Assembly (NCBI GenBank): GCA_039683095.1
Contig: JBDKSB010000002.1
Span: 90,611-154,610, forward strand
From: Acidobacteriota bacterium
GTDB taxonomy: Bacteria > Acidobacteriota > Aminicenantia > Aminicenantales > Saccharicenantaceae
Direction: 5' to 3'
DNA length: 64,000 nucleotides
Shown here piece after piece: positions 55,817-64,000 of the stretch. The notes beneath the pieces were generated by a model. The model ran no database searches. It was not told the DNA's origin and saw only the letters and a program-made list of their open reading frames with translations. Position numbers and translations under genes: made by a program. Numbering within the stretch: position 1 is the first letter of the stretch; each line of letters opens with the position of its first letter.

Positions 55817-55996
55817 ATGACCACCCTGCTCGCGGCCGCCGTCCTGGCCCTCTCGGGGGCCCTGGCCGGCCGGTCCTTCTCCGGCATCGTCAAGGCCTAT
55901 CGCCTCCGGGCCGGCGTTCCCTGGCTCGCTTCGCTCATCTTCGCCGCTGCGGCCGCCGCCGCCGTTCTCGCCCTGCACGCGCTCCTTCCGGGCTGA
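55817..55996 (+). CDS. Small 59-residue membrane protein
   Basis: Two hydrophobic segments, residues 3-20 and 36-57 (Ala/Leu-rich, 'LASLIFAAAAAAAVLALHALL'-like, partly quoted), with a basic loop 'GRSFSGIVKAYRLRAG' between. GAAGGGAAA lies 8 bp before the ATG. The product is a helical hairpin in the membrane. No family is recognised. It is divergent from phoB and 85 bp upstream of the next gene. Confidence 0.5.
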   Translation: MTTLLAAAVLALSGALAGRSFSGIVKAYRLRAGVPWLASLIFAAAAAAAVLALHALLPG

Positions 55997-56080
55997 CCTG
56001 CGGCCCGCCCCCCTTCCGGCGCGTTGCGCCCGGCGCCCCGCCGGCCTATAATGAAAGAAAAGCGCGGGGAGGGACATACC

Positions 56081-56815
56081 ATGAGACTCATCCTGACCGT
56101 TGGCTTCCTCCTTCTCGGCCTGGCCGGACTGGGCGCCGCGCCGCCGAAGTTCGAGAAGGACGTCATCCCGACGTCGGCGGGCGCCCTCGAGATCACCTTC
56201 CTGGGCCACGCCTCGCTCGTCATGACCTTCGGCGGCAAGGTCATCCAGGTCGACCCCTACGGCGACGTCGCCGATTACGGGACGCTGCCCAAGGCCGATC
56301 TCGTCCTGGTGACCCACGAGCATTTCGACCATCTCGATCCCAAGGCCCTCAAGGCCACCCTCAAGCCCGGCACCGTCGTCGTCGCCTCCAGGGCCTGCGC
56401 CTCCGCGCTTCCCGGCGCCGTCATCATGGCCAACGGGGACCGCGGGACGGAGCTCGGCCTGGCCATCGAGGCCGTCCCGGCCTACAACATCGTCCACAAG
56501 CGGCCGGGCGGCGGGCCTTTCCACCCCAAGGGCGCCGGCAACGGCTACATCGTGACGTTCGGCGACAAGAGGATCTACATCGCCGGCGACACGGAGAACA
56601 CGCCGGCGATGAAGGCCCTGCGCGGCATCGACGTCGCCTTCCTGCCCATGAACCTGCCCTACACGATGTCCCCCGACCAGGCCGCCGACGCGGCCCGGGC
56701 CTTCCGGCCCCGGGTCCTTTATCCCTACCATTACGGGGACACGGACACGTCCGCGCTGGTCAGGCTGCTGCAGGGGGAAAAGGATATCGAGGTCCGGATC
56801 CGCAGGATGCGCTGA
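56081..56815 (+). CDS. Exported MBL-fold metal-dependent hydrolase (UPF0173-like)
   Basis: 244 residues from an ATG preceded by GGGGAGGGA. There is a signal peptide (1-20). The metal site is 'VTHEHFDHLD' (HxHxDH) near residue 80, followed later by 'IYIAGDTENTPAM' and 'VLYPYHYGDTD' with the distal His. It belongs to the L-ascorbate-6-phosphate-lactonase-like group of beta-lactamase-fold hydrolases, whose substrates are often unknown. It lies between phoB and phoU and is transcribed toward phoU (6 bp between stops). Confidence 0.88.
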   Translation: MRLILTVGFLLLGLAGLGAAPPKFEKDVIPTSAGALEITFLGHASLVMTFGGKVIQVDPYGDVADYGTLPKADLVLVTHEHFDHLDPKALKATLKPGTVVVASRACASALPGAVIMANGDRGTELGLAIEAVPAYNIVHKRPGGGPFHPKGAGNGYIVTFGDKRIYIAGDTENTPAMKALRGIDVAFLPMNLPYTMSPDQAADAARAFRPRVLYPYHYGDTDTSALVRLLQGEKDIEVRIRRMR

Positions 56816-56821
56816 CCGGGG

Positions 56822-57532
56822 TCATCCCCCGCCCGAACAGCTCTTGAGGGCGGCGGCCCGGCCGGCCTCGTCGACGTGGTGCTTGATGGTCTTGCCCCGG
56901 ACCATGTAGATGACGTCCTCGCCGATGTTCGTCGCGTGGTCGGCGATGCGCTCGAGGTGCCTCCCGACGAGGATCAGGTCGACGGCCCGCGAGATCGTCC
57001 CGTTGTCCTCCATCATGTAGGTCAGCAGCTCCCGGAAAACCTGGTCGTTGAGCTGGTCCACCTGGTCGTCCCGCTCGCAGACGTTCCGGGCCAGCTTGTC
57101 GTCGAGGTTGACGAAGGCGTTGATCGCGTCCCGGACCATGTCCTGGGCCATCTGGGCCATCCGGGGGATGTCGATCAGCGGCTTGAGCTGGGGGGCTTTC
57201 AGCAGGTCGATCGTCCGCTCGGCGATGTTCACGGCCAGGTCGCCGATGCGCTCGACGTCGTTGCTGATCTTCATGGCCGAGGTGATGAAGCGCAGGTCGG
57301 TGGCCATGGGCTGGCGCAGGGCCAGCAGGCGCATGCACATCTCGTCGACCTCGACGTCGAGGAGGTTGATGGCCTCCTCCCGCTCGAGGACCTGGCAGGC
57401 CAGCGCCTCTTGGCGGTCCTTGAGCCCGCGGATGGCCAGGGCGATCTGCTCCTCGGCCCGCGAGGCCATCTCGAGGAGCTTTTCCTTGAGCGTCTTGAGC
57501 TCTTCGTCGAACGGTCTCTCGATCCTGGACAT
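56822..57532 (-). CDS. phoU: Phosphate-specific transport regulator PhoU
   Basis: 236 residues, mainly helical, with two PhoU repeats. The E/DxxxD metal motifs are in 'AINLLDVEVDEMCMRLL' and 'VCERDDQVDQLNDQVFRELL'; 'ATDLRFITSAMKISNDVERIGDLAVNIAE' (quoted in part) and 'ERIADHATNIGEDVIYMV' are the conserved third-helix stretches. It damps PhoR signalling when phosphate is plentiful. It is the last gene of the pst operon, 29 bp after pstB. Confidence 0.95.
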   Translation of the reverse strand: MSRIERPFDEELKTLKEKLLEMASRAEEQIALAIRGLKDRQEALACQVLEREEAINLLDVEVDEMCMRLLALRQPMATDLRFITSAMKISNDVERIGDLAVNIAERTIDLLKAPQLKPLIDIPRMAQMAQDMVRDAINAFVNLDDKLARNVCERDDQVDQLNDQVFRELLTYMMEDNGTISRAVDLILVGRHLERIADHATNIGEDVIYMVRGKTIKHHVDEAGRAAALKSCSGGG

Positions 57533-57561
57533 GATGCCTCCTCCGGCCGCCGGGAGCCGGC

Positions 57562-58332
57562 TCAGCCGAACCGCCCCGTGATGTAGTCCTCGGTCAGCTT
57601 GTTGGCGGGCGCGGTGAAGATCTTCCCGGTCCGGTCGAACTCGACCAGCTCCCCGAGCATCATGAAGGCCGTGTAGTCGGACACGCGGGCCGCCTGCTGC
57701 ATGTTGTGGGTCACGATAACGACAGTGTAGCGTGTCTTGAGCTTCTCAATCAAGTCCTCGACCTTGGCCGTGGCGATGGGATCGATGGCCGAGCAGGGCT
57801 CGTCGAAGAGGATGACCTCGGGCTCGACGGCCAGCGACCGGGCGATGCAGAGGCGCTGCTGCTGCCCGCCCGAGAGGGCGAAGGCGTTCTCGCCGAGCCG
57901 GTCCTTGACCTCGTCCCAGAGGGCGGCGCCCCGCAGGCTTCGTTCGACGATCTCATCGAGACGGCGCCGGTCGCGCAGGCCATTGATGCGCAGGCCGTAG
58001 GCGACATTGTCGAAGATCGACTTGGGGAAGGGGTTGGGCTTCTGGAAGACCATGCCGACCCGGCGGCGGAGCTCGACGACGTCGACCTCGGGGGCGTGGA
58101 TGTCCCGGCCGTCGAGGAGGATCCGCCCTTCTATCCGGCACCCGGGGATGACGTCGTTCATGCGGTTGAGGGTCCGGATGAAGGTCGACTTGCCGCATCC
58201 GGAGGGGCCGATGATGGCCGTGACCCGGCGGTCGTGGCAGTCGATGGTGACGTTCTTGAGGGCCCGGGTCGGGCCGTAATAGAAGTCGAGATTCTCCGCC
58301 CGGATCTTGGCGGCGGGCTCTGCGCCAGTCAT
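57562..58332 (-). CDS. pstB: Phosphate ABC transporter ATPase PstB
   Basis: 256 residues from the ATG at 58332. Walker A '[17 protein letters not shown]', Q-loop '[20 protein letters not shown]', signature '[17 protein letters not shown]' and Walker B '[20 protein letters not shown]' are all typical of PstB. It energises phosphate uptake with PstA and PstC. The start overlaps the pstA stop by ATGA. Confidence 0.97.
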   Translation of the reverse strand: MTGAEPAAKIRAENLDFYYGPTRALKNVTIDCHDRRVTAIIGPSGCGKSTFIRTLNRMNDVIPGCRIEGRILLDGRDIHAPEVDVVELRRRVGMVFQKPNPFPKSIFDNVAYGLRINGLRDRRRLDEIVERSLRGAALWDEVKDRLGENAFALSGGQQQRLCIARSLAVEPEVILFDEPCSAIDPIATAKVEDLIEKLKTRYTVVIVTHNMQQAARVSDYTAFMMLGELVEFDRTGKIFTAPANKLTEDYITGRFG

Positions 58333-59189
58333 CGCTGTTTCCTTCTCAGCCGGTAGCGGACGACGATGGCCGTCATGTTCATCCCCAGGACGAAGACGAT
58401 CAGCACCAGGGCGGTCCCGTAGGCCAGGGGCCGGACCTGGAGGATGGCATGGTGCTGGGTGGCCATGATGTAGAGGTGGTACGGCAGGGCCATGAACTGG
58501 TCGCCGAGGGACTTCGGCAGGAACGGCAGGTAGAAGGCCGCCCCGGTGAACAGGATCGGGGCCGTCTCCCCCGCCGCCCGGGCCAGGCCCAGGACCGTCC
58601 CGGTCAGCATGCCGGGAACGGCGTAGGGCAGGACATTGGTCCGGATCGTCTGCCACTTGGTCGCCCCCAGGGCCAGGGCGCCCTCGCGGTAGGAATCGGG
58701 GATGGTCTTGAGGGCCTCCTCGCTGGCCGTGATCGTCCAGGGCAGGGTCATGAGCCCCAGGGTCAGCCCGGCCGAGAGGACCGACGTCCCCAGGCGCATG
58801 ACGTTGACGAAGAGGATGACCCCGAAGAGGCCGTAGACGATCGAGGGGACCCCCGAGAGGTTGCGGATGGACAGCCGGATGAGCCGGGTCAGGCGCGTCT
58901 GCCGAGCATATTCGTTGAGGTAGATGGCGGACGACATGCCCAGCGGCACCGCCAAGAGGGCCGTGATGACCGTGACCAGGAACGTGCCGAAGATGGCCGG
59001 GAAGATGCCCCCTTGGGTCATGCCCTTGCGCGGGGCCTGGGACAGGAATTCCCAGGAGATGGCCCCGCCGCCCTTGCTGCCGATGTCGTAGAGAAAGAGG
59101 ATCAGGACGGCCAGGACGAGGGCCATCGACAGCCGCAGGGCCAGGAAGCCGAGCGCCTGGATGACGTTCTTGCGGGCCGCCCGTTTCAT
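58329..59189 (-). CDS. pstA: Phosphate ABC transporter permease PstA
   Basis: 286 residues from the ATG at 59189. About six hydrophobic segments. The coupling-helix EAA motif is '[20 protein letters not shown]', and '[14 protein letters not shown]' is a PstA hallmark. It forms the membrane channel with PstC. The start overlaps the pstC stop by ATGA. Confidence 0.95.
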   Translation of the reverse strand: MKRAARKNVIQALGFLALRLSMALVLAVLILFLYDIGSKGGGAISWEFLSQAPRKGMTQGGIFPAIFGTFLVTVITALLAVPLGMSSAIYLNEYARQTRLTRLIRLSIRNLSGVPSIVYGLFGVILFVNVMRLGTSVLSAGLTLGLMTLPWTITASEEALKTIPDSYREGALALGATKWQTIRTNVLPYAVPGMLTGTVLGLARAAGETAPILFTGAAFYLPFLPKSLGDQFMALPYHLYIMATQHHAILQVRPLAYGTALVLIVFVLGMNMTAIVVRYRLRRKQR

Positions 59190-60079
59190 TGCTCCCGCTC
59201 CTGGTACCTGCGCAGGACGACGTCGGCGGCCAGGTTGACGGCGAAGGTCATCACGAACAGGACCAGGCCGATGGCGAAGAGGGCGTAGTAGTGCGTCGTG
59301 AAGTAGGGCACTTCGCCGAGCTCGATGGCGATGTTCGCGGTCATGGTCCGGACCGGGTCGAGCAGGCCGTGAGGGAAGGACCGGGCGTTGCCGGTGGCCA
59401 TGAGCACGGTCATGGTCTCGCCGATGGCCCGGCCCATGCCGAGCATGCAGGCGGCGATGATGCCGGACAGGGCGGCCGGCAGCTTGACCCGGACCAGGGT
59501 CTGCCAGCGGGAGGCGCCAAGCGCCAGGGAGGCCTCGTTGTAGGCCTTGGGCACGGCGTTGAGGGCATCCTCGGAGATGCTGATGATGGTCGGCAGCGAC
59601 ATGATGGCCAGGAGGACGCTGCCGTTCAGGGCGTTCAGGCCGTTGGCGGTATGGAAGAGCTTGGCCAGCGCGGGGCCGAACAGGACGATGCCGAGGAAGC
59701 CCACGACGACCGAGGGGATGCCGGCCAGGATCTCGACGACCGGCTTGAGGACCTCCCGGACGCGCCAATGCGCGACGTCGGAAAGGTAGGCCGCGACGCC
59801 GATCCCCACCGGGACGGCCAGCAGCATGGCGCCGGCGGTGACCATGAGCGTGCTGACGATCATGGAGAGCAGGCCGTATTCGGCCTTCTCGGGAGAGGTG
59901 GGGTCCCAGCGCGTGTGGCCAAAGAACTCGGCGATCTTGATCTCGCGGAAGGCCGGGACGGCGGTCCCGAGGAGGGTCAGGAAGATGCCGACGAGGACGA
60001 GGACGGCCAGGATGCCGCAGGCGAAGAAGAAGGCCCTGATCGCCGATTCCTGGATGTCGCGCCGTTTCTTCGTGCTCAT
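59186..60079 (-). CDS. pstC: Phosphate ABC transporter permease PstC
   Basis: 297 residues. About six hydrophobic segments with '[20 protein letters not shown]' in the first loop, as in PstC. '[14 protein letters not shown]' and the EAA-like '[20 protein letters not shown]' follow. It pairs with PstA. It starts 23 bp after the pstS stop. Confidence 0.96.
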   Translation of the reverse strand: MSTKKRRDIQESAIRAFFFACGILAVLVLVGIFLTLLGTAVPAFREIKIAEFFGHTRWDPTSPEKAEYGLLSMIVSTLMVTAGAMLLAVPVGIGVAAYLSDVAHWRVREVLKPVVEILAGIPSVVVGFLGIVLFGPALAKLFHTANGLNALNGSVLLAIMSLPTIISISEDALNAVPKAYNEASLALGASRWQTLVRVKLPAALSGIIAACMLGMGRAIGETMTVLMATGNARSFPHGLLDPVRTMTANIAIELGEVPYFTTHYYALFAIGLVLFVMTFAVNLAADVVLRRYQEREQ

Positions 60080-60102
60080 CGGACGATCAGGGCCTCTGGG
60101 AC

Positions 60103-61002
60103 TTACTTGAAGTTCTTGTCGTTGGCGGCCTTGTACTTGCCCTCGCCGATCGTAAAGAAGCCTTCGCGTTCGACGATGGACTGGCCTTCGGGGCCGACGA
60201 TCCAGCCCAGGAACTGGGCGACGTCGCCCTTGGGCTTGCCGTTGGTGGCCATGTAGAGGGGCCGGGAGATCGGGTAGGCGCCGGATTCGACGGACGCGCC
60301 GTCGGTAGGCAGATAGCCGGCGCCGTTCGGCTCCTTGGAGATCTTGAGGACCTTGAGGCCCTTGCGGATCCGGTGGTTCTCGTCGTAGAGGTAGCCGACG
60401 CCGACATAGCCCACCGCACCCTCGTCCTGGAGGATGCCCTCGATGATCTGGGCGTTGCCGTTCATTTCCTTCATGTCGGTGGAATAGTTCTTATTGCCGA
60501 GGACGAACTCCTGCATGAAGACGTAGGTGCCGGAATTGGACTGGCGGCCGTACAGCGAGACGGGCTCCTGGAATTCGCCCAGGGTCTTCCAGTTTTTGAT
60601 CTCCCCGCGGTAAAGGGCGCCGACCTGGGCCATGGTCAGCTGGTCGACGGGGTTCTTCTCGTTGACGACGATGCTCAGGCCGTCGACGGCCACGACGAAG
60701 AACCTCGGGGTGACGCCCTTCTCCCAGGCCTGGTCGATCTCCTTCGGCTTCCACTCGCGGGAGTGGTCGGCGATGTCGCAGGTCTGGTTGATGAGGCCGG
60801 TGATGCCCGTGCCGGAGCCGCCGCCAAGGACGGCGATGGCCGTGCCGGGATTCTTGCCCATGTATTCCTCGGCCAGGATCTGGACGAGATTCACCATGGT
60901 GTCCGAGCCCTTGACCTGGATCATCTTCCGGGCCGGGGCGGCCGGGAGGAGACCGCCCAGGAGGGTCACGATCGCGAGGGCGATCATCGGGATCTTTTTC
61001 AT
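60103..61002 (-). CDS. pstS: Phosphate-binding periplasmic protein PstS
   Basis: 299 residues with a signal peptide (1-24). 'VKGSDTMVNLVQILAEEYM' and 'LGGGSGTGITGLI' are the phosphate-binding segments (SGxG with Ser/Gly/Thr). 'GRQSNSGTYVFMQEFVL' supplies the later Arg/Ser ligands. AAAGGAG is 9 bp before the ATG. It captures phosphate in the periplasm for PstCAB. It follows the porin gene by 35 bp. Confidence 0.95.
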   Translation of the reverse strand: MKKIPMIALAIVTLLGGLLPAAPARKMIQVKGSDTMVNLVQILAEEYMGKNPGTAIAVLGGGSGTGITGLINQTCDIADHSREWKPKEIDQAWEKGVTPRFFVVAVDGLSIVVNEKNPVDQLTMAQVGALYRGEIKNWKTLGEFQEPVSLYGRQSNSGTYVFMQEFVLGNKNYSTDMKEMNGNAQIIEGILQDEGAVGYVGVGYLYDENHRIRKGLKVLKISKEPNGAGYLPTDGASVESGAYPISRPLYMATNGKPKGDVAQFLGWIVGPEGQSIVEREGFFTIGEGKYKAANDKNFK

Positions 61003-61037
61003 TTCGTTTCTCCTTTCGCTTGACTTGAAGCCTCGCC

Positions 61038-62207
61038 TCAGAAGGACAGGAAGAACGTCAGGTTGAAAACGACGTCGCTGTTCTTTGTCGCGTTGGCGTT
61101 GTAGACCAGGGGATCCTTGTAGTCGTAGAACCAAACGTTGGGTTGGAGCTTCCAGCTGGCATGATAGGGCGCCCAGTCGAGGCCGGCGATGACCAGGCTG
61201 ACATCCTGGCCCCGATCGAGGCTGTTCGGCGCGTAACGGTCGTAGCGCGCGAAGATCTGGAGCTTGTCGGGCTTGATGACGTAGCGGCCGAAAGCGGACC
61301 AGCCGCCGACCCGGTATTTCTCGCCCGCCGTCTGGTAGAGGTCGTTCCTGTAGGTGAACCACTCGGCGCCGATGACCAGGTTCCTGACCTTCTCGAAGTA
61401 GGCGTCAGCCTTGTAGGTGGCGGCCCGGGGCTTGACCTCGGCCGGCAGAGCGGCCAGGGGGAGCTTGCGCTCGTAATCATAGTACGCGACCAGGGAGAAC
61501 CCGGGGACGGGCGTGATCTGGGCCTGGAGCTGGACCCTCTTGTACTGGTCGTTCTCCGCGTGGCTGTAGGCGGCGCCGTTGTAGAAGCCCGCGGCGACGC
61601 GGAAGTATTTGGCGAAGGAGTACTTGAGGGTCGCGCCGAGGTCGGCGCTCGAGGCGTAGATCTCCTTCTTGGCGATATCCTTGTACCCGTCCACCAGGGT
61701 CTTGGCGACGCTGCGCAGGCCCCAGCGGTCCTCGGCCGGCTTGAAGGTCAGGGTCTCGATCATGCCGACGTTCAGGACCATCTTGGGGACGAGGAAGTTC
61801 GAGTACTCGAGGTAGAGGTGCTTGATGAAGGGGCGGAGCTTGTCGTCCTTGCCGAGCGTGACCCCGCTGACCGGCGAACCCGTCAGAGTGACGCCGGTCA
61901 CATTGGCCGTGTTGTCGGCGTCCAGGCGGAAGCGGAATTTGAGGTTGTCGTTGATCTTGTTCTCGTAGGTGAAATAGGCCCGCCGGAACACGAACTGGTT
62001 GTCGAGGTAGGCCGAGGTGCCGGCGGCCGGCTTGAGCGTCGCGGGGCCGGCGTCGGACAGGAAGTACCGGTAGTCCAGATAGATCGTCGTCGAGAAGGTC
62101 TGGGGCGGAGGGGTCGTCGTTTGGGCCATCAGGCTCATGATCGCGACCATGGGCAGCATGAGGAGGCCGGCGACGATGCCGTAGACGGTTCGGAGGGCTT
62201 GGCGCAT
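61038..62207 (-). CDS. Phosphate-selective porin (OprO/OprP-like)
   Basis: About 389 residues from the ATG at 62207; an upstream ATG at 62234 would start at the predicted transcript end. A signal peptide (to about residue 28) is followed by a run of amphipathic strands such as 'NQFVFRRAYFTYENKINDNLKFRFRLD' (quoted in part), typical of the O/P porin family. The protein ends 'LTFFLSF' with C-terminal Phe, the outer membrane insertion signal. It should let phosphate through the outer membrane ahead of PstS. It is the first gene of the operon. Confidence 0.85.
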   Translation of the reverse strand: MRQALRTVYGIVAGLLMLPMVAIMSLMAQTTTPPPQTFSTTIYLDYRYFLSDAGPATLKPAAGTSAYLDNQFVFRRAYFTYENKINDNLKFRFRLDADNTANVTGVTLTGSPVSGVTLGKDDKLRPFIKHLYLEYSNFLVPKMVLNVGMIETLTFKPAEDRWGLRSVAKTLVDGYKDIAKKEIYASSADLGATLKYSFAKYFRVAAGFYNGAAYSHAENDQYKRVQLQAQITPVPGFSLVAYYDYERKLPLAALPAEVKPRAATYKADAYFEKVRNLVIGAEWFTYRNDLYQTAGEKYRVGGWSAFGRYVIKPDKLQIFARYDRYAPNSLDRGQDVSLVIAGLDWAPYHASWKLQPNVWFYDYKDPLVYNANATKNSDVVFNLTFFLSF

Positions 62208-62242
62208 TCTCTCTGTCTCCTTGTTGGGTTTCATTCGCCCCC

Positions 62243-62297
62243 AGGATAAGGAGACAGGGTTAAGGAACGATTAAGGAAGGGACAATTCTCGGTTAAG
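62243..62297 (-). promoter_or_regulatory. Pho-box-like direct repeats and promoter of the porin-pst operon
   Basis: On the minus strand CTTAA occurs at 62297, 62275 and 62264, i.e. in phase with an 11-bp period (22 and 11 bp apart). Eleven bp after the last copy is TATCCT (62248-62243), a -10 candidate. Pho boxes are 11-bp direct repeats that end about 10 bp before the -10. The hexamer differs from CTGTCA and resembles the TTAACA type. Confidence 0.6.
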
Positions 62298-62358
62298 CCG
62301 AAAGGGGGGCGGCGCGGGAGAAAATGGCTCCCCGCGTGCAACCGGATGCGCTAACGCA

Positions 62359-63105
62359 TCACCGCGGCATCAGCGCGAACACACCCCAGCCCAGGTATTC
62401 ACGCGTGTAAGCGGCGTAGCGCTCGGGTCCCGAGGTCAGTTCGGCTCGGATATCTTTCGCTAACTCATCGCCGGGATTAGCTTCAAGCCATCGGCGCATG
62501 GTGAGCCATTTAGCCGCCTCGTATCTGTCCCAACCGTCCTGGTCCGCCAAAACCATTTCCACGACGTCGTAGTCCAGGCGGCCGAAAGACGCGAGAAGCT
62601 CTGGAAGGGTGAGAAAGTCGGAGATCGAGTTGGCAAGACACCCCTTGACAACATCTTCCGTCGGCGGCAACCGCCGCCAGTACGGCTCGCCGATGAGGAT
62701 GATCCCTCCGGAGCGCAGGCTCCGCGCCAGAAGCTCGATGGTGCCGGCGACCCCGCCGGCGATCCAAGTGGCGCCGACACAGGCTGCCACGCCGACCTTC
62801 TCGTCAGAGACGTAGCCGGCGGCGTCGCCATGGATGAACTTGACTTGATCGGCGACACCGAGCTCTTCGGCGCGGAGTTTCGCTTGCCCGGTGAACAACT
62901 GGCTCATGTCGACGCCGGTGCCGATGACTCCGTGATCGCGGGCCCAGGTGCACAGCATCTCCCCCGAACCGCTGCCGAGGTCGAGCACCCGGGTCCCGGC
63001 TTCCAGACGCAGCGCCGCGCCGAGAGTGGCCAGCTTTTCGGGTGTGAACGGGTTATGGATGCGGTGGGCGCTTTCGGTTATGTTGAAGATCCGTGGAATG
63101 TCCAT
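62359..63105 (-). CDS. SAM-dependent class I methyltransferase
   Basis: 248 residues. Motif I is 'VLDLGSGSGEMLCTWARDHG' and acidic motif II is 'GTGVDMSQLF'; 'FIHGDAAGYV' and 'GGIILIGEPYWRR' are motifs III-IV. It resembles small-molecule methyltransferases of the UbiE/YecO type; the substrate is unknown. Codon use is less GC-biased than the neighbours (gcttcaagc, gttatg runs), so it may be acquired. It is a single gene between the pst operon and tRNA-Asn. Confidence 0.85.
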   Translation of the reverse strand: MDIPRIFNITESAHRIHNPFTPEKLATLGAALRLEAGTRVLDLGSGSGEMLCTWARDHGVIGTGVDMSQLFTGQAKLRAEELGVADQVKFIHGDAAGYVSDEKVGVAACVGATWIAGGVAGTIELLARSLRSGGIILIGEPYWRRLPPTEDVVKGCLANSISDFLTLPELLASFGRLDYDVVEMVLADQDGWDRYEAAKWLTMRRWLEANPGDELAKDIRAELTSGPERYAAYTREYLGWGVFALMPR

Positions 63106-63311
63106 TTCGGGAAATCTCCTTATGGATAGGAATAGATTCGATCATGGCCCGGAGCGCGCCCAACCGCCAGGATTGCGCCCGGCCCCCCGACTGCGGATTT
63201 CGAAACGGAGAATCGGGGCGAATATGAGGGCGGGCGCAAGTCGTCCTGGACATGCCTGAAACCACGAAACCCCAGGGGGATCACCCGACGGGGTCTGGCA
63301 TAAAATAAGAG

Positions 63312-63328
63312 CCGCTGAATTTCAGCGG
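63312..63328 (-). terminator. Rho-independent terminator after tRNA-Asn
   Basis: CCGCTGA and TCAGCGG form a perfect 7-bp stem with a 3-nt loop. On the minus strand, CTCTTATTTTAT follows. It starts 9 nt after the tRNA 3' end. Confidence 0.7.
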
Positions 63329-63336
63329 AATAAATT

Positions 63337-63412
63337 TGGCTCCTCGGGCAGGACTCGAACCTGCAACCTAGTGGTTAACAGCCACCCGCTCTGCCGATTG
63401 AGCTACCGAGGA
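63337..63412 (-). tRNA. tRNA-Asn (anticodon GUU), CCA encoded
   Basis: A 76-nt cloverleaf on the minus strand starts TCCTCGGTAGCTCAATCGG. The anticodon loop CTGTTAA gives GTT. The T-arm is AGGTTCGAGTCCT. The acceptor pairs TCCTCGG with CCGAGGA, followed by discriminator G and an encoded CCA. A terminator hairpin follows. Confidence 0.96.
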
Positions 63413-63512
63413 GCAAGGCTGGATTAAGATAGCATTAATCGGCCCCCAAGGCAAGACTTGCTTTTGCCCGCGGACGTGTTAATATGCCAATCTTTGTGTT
63501 CGAAAGGAAATC

Positions 63513-64000
63513 GTGTCCGACCCAGAAGCTCAAGTCCTGATCGGGGCCGCCGAAGCCCCGCTCTTCACCGGCCGCCGGACGGCCTGCGCCGAAAAAATGA
63601 TGTTCTTCGAAGCCCGGGCGGCCCGATGGGACCGCGACCATTCCTCGCCGGAAGAGGCCCGCACGATCCCCCTCATCATCCCCTTCCTGAGGCTGAGCGC
63701 GGGCGACCGCGTCCTCGACCTGGGCTGCGGAACGGGGAAGCTCGTGCCCTGGCTCCGGGAGGGTGTCGGTCCCTCCGGCCTCATCGTCGAGGCGGATTAC
63801 TGTCGCGGGATGCTGGAGGCGGGACGGAGCAAGAGGTTCGGCCGGCGCGTTCGTTTCGTGCGGATGGACGCCCAGGCCCCCGCCGTCGCCGGCGGGGCGT
63901 TCGACCGGATCGTCTGCTTCTCCCTGTTCCCCCATCTCGAGGACCAGGCCGGAGCGCTCCGGGGGTTCCGCGGGCTTCTCAAGCCCGGCGGTCCGCTCGT
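63513..64000 (+). CDS. SAM-dependent methyltransferase, cut by the window end
   Basis: The frame starts at a GTG with AAAGGA 9 bp upstream and stays open to the right edge (about 162 residues seen). 'MMFFEARAARWDRD' and motif I 'RVLDLGCGTGKLVPWLR' are followed by 'FDRIVCFSLFPHLEDQAGALRGFRGLLKPGG'-type sequence (quoted in part). This parallels the methyltransferase half of the ECF S-component fusion at 15943-17085 ('FDRVICFSVWPHIDD'). The two may be paralogues. The C-terminus is outside the window. Confidence 0.85.
   Translation, partial: MSDPEAQVLIGAAEAPLFTGRRTACAEKMMFFEARAARWDRDHSSPEEARTIPLIIPFLRLSAGDRVLDLGCGTGKLVPWLREGVGPSGLIVEADYCRGMLEAGRSKRFGRRVRFVRMDAQAPAVAGGAFDRIVCFSLFPHLEDQAGALRGFRGLLKPGGPL

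Overview
The window reads as one continuous stretch of a high-GC, compact chromosome from a Gram-negative bacterium. It has a TonB-dependent receptor, a phosphate-type porin, a lipoprotein and a lytic transglycosylase. The mix of genes fits an anaerobic or facultative member of a deep lineage such as Candidatus Aminicenantes or Acidobacteriota: corrinoid methyl transfer, a DsrC/DsrK/DsrM-like electron-transfer set, a nickel-linked ECF transporter, HrcA-type heat-shock control and Ku/LigD. That placement is an inference from gene content. No rRNA gene, insertion sequence or CRISPR array was seen.

Layout. The left edge carries the end of a beta-CASP metallo-hydrolase. Positions 350-6667 hold a minus-strand operon for an amino-acid-type permease, a RACo-like reductive activator, a homocysteine methyltransferase, a corrinoid protein and an MttB-family methyltransferase. 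Together they look like a route that moves methyl groups from an N-methylated compound through a corrinoid to homocysteine. Positions 6668-9946 hold parA-parB between two unusually long AT-rich noncoding flanks; the left flank has two copies of a 16-bp parS-like palindrome. Positions 9947-14448 encode an NADP oxidoreductase-like protein, Ku, LigD and a phage-Mu GemA-like protein behind a consensus sigma-54 promoter. Positions 14453-17656 hold an ECF transporter whose S component is fused to a methyltransferase, next to NikR.

Positions 17697-26620 hold small exported proteins, an aspartate/glutamate racemase, rho, lon, tig, tRNA-Leu and a TPR protein with a degenerate protease domain. Positions 26742-29340 hold two membrane proteins, a diacylglycerol-kinase-like enzyme and a lytic transglycosylase. 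Positions 29403-34163 hold alaS, pilT and ilvE. Positions 34777-40898 hold the heat-shock operon hrcA-grpE-dnaK-dnaJ-rsmE plus a Ser/Thr kinase, with a CIRCE-like operator and a DnaK that lacks the helical lid.

Positions 41061-44562 hold a Memo-like protein and a split lysine-degradation pair, saccharopine dehydrogenase plus lysine-ketoglutarate reductase. Then come cysS, a YraN-like protein, a TonB receptor, folK, a cysteine desulfurase and a dsrC/dsrK/dsrM-like module. Positions 53298-62207 are the phosphate regulon: phoR-phoB and porin-pstSCAB-phoU with a Pho-box-like repeat. The right edge holds two SAM methyltransferases, the last cut by the window end, and tRNA-Asn.

Most genes sit in tight operons with 4-bp ATGA overlaps, so the long gaps around parAB and the 613-bp gap at 34164-34776 stand out.
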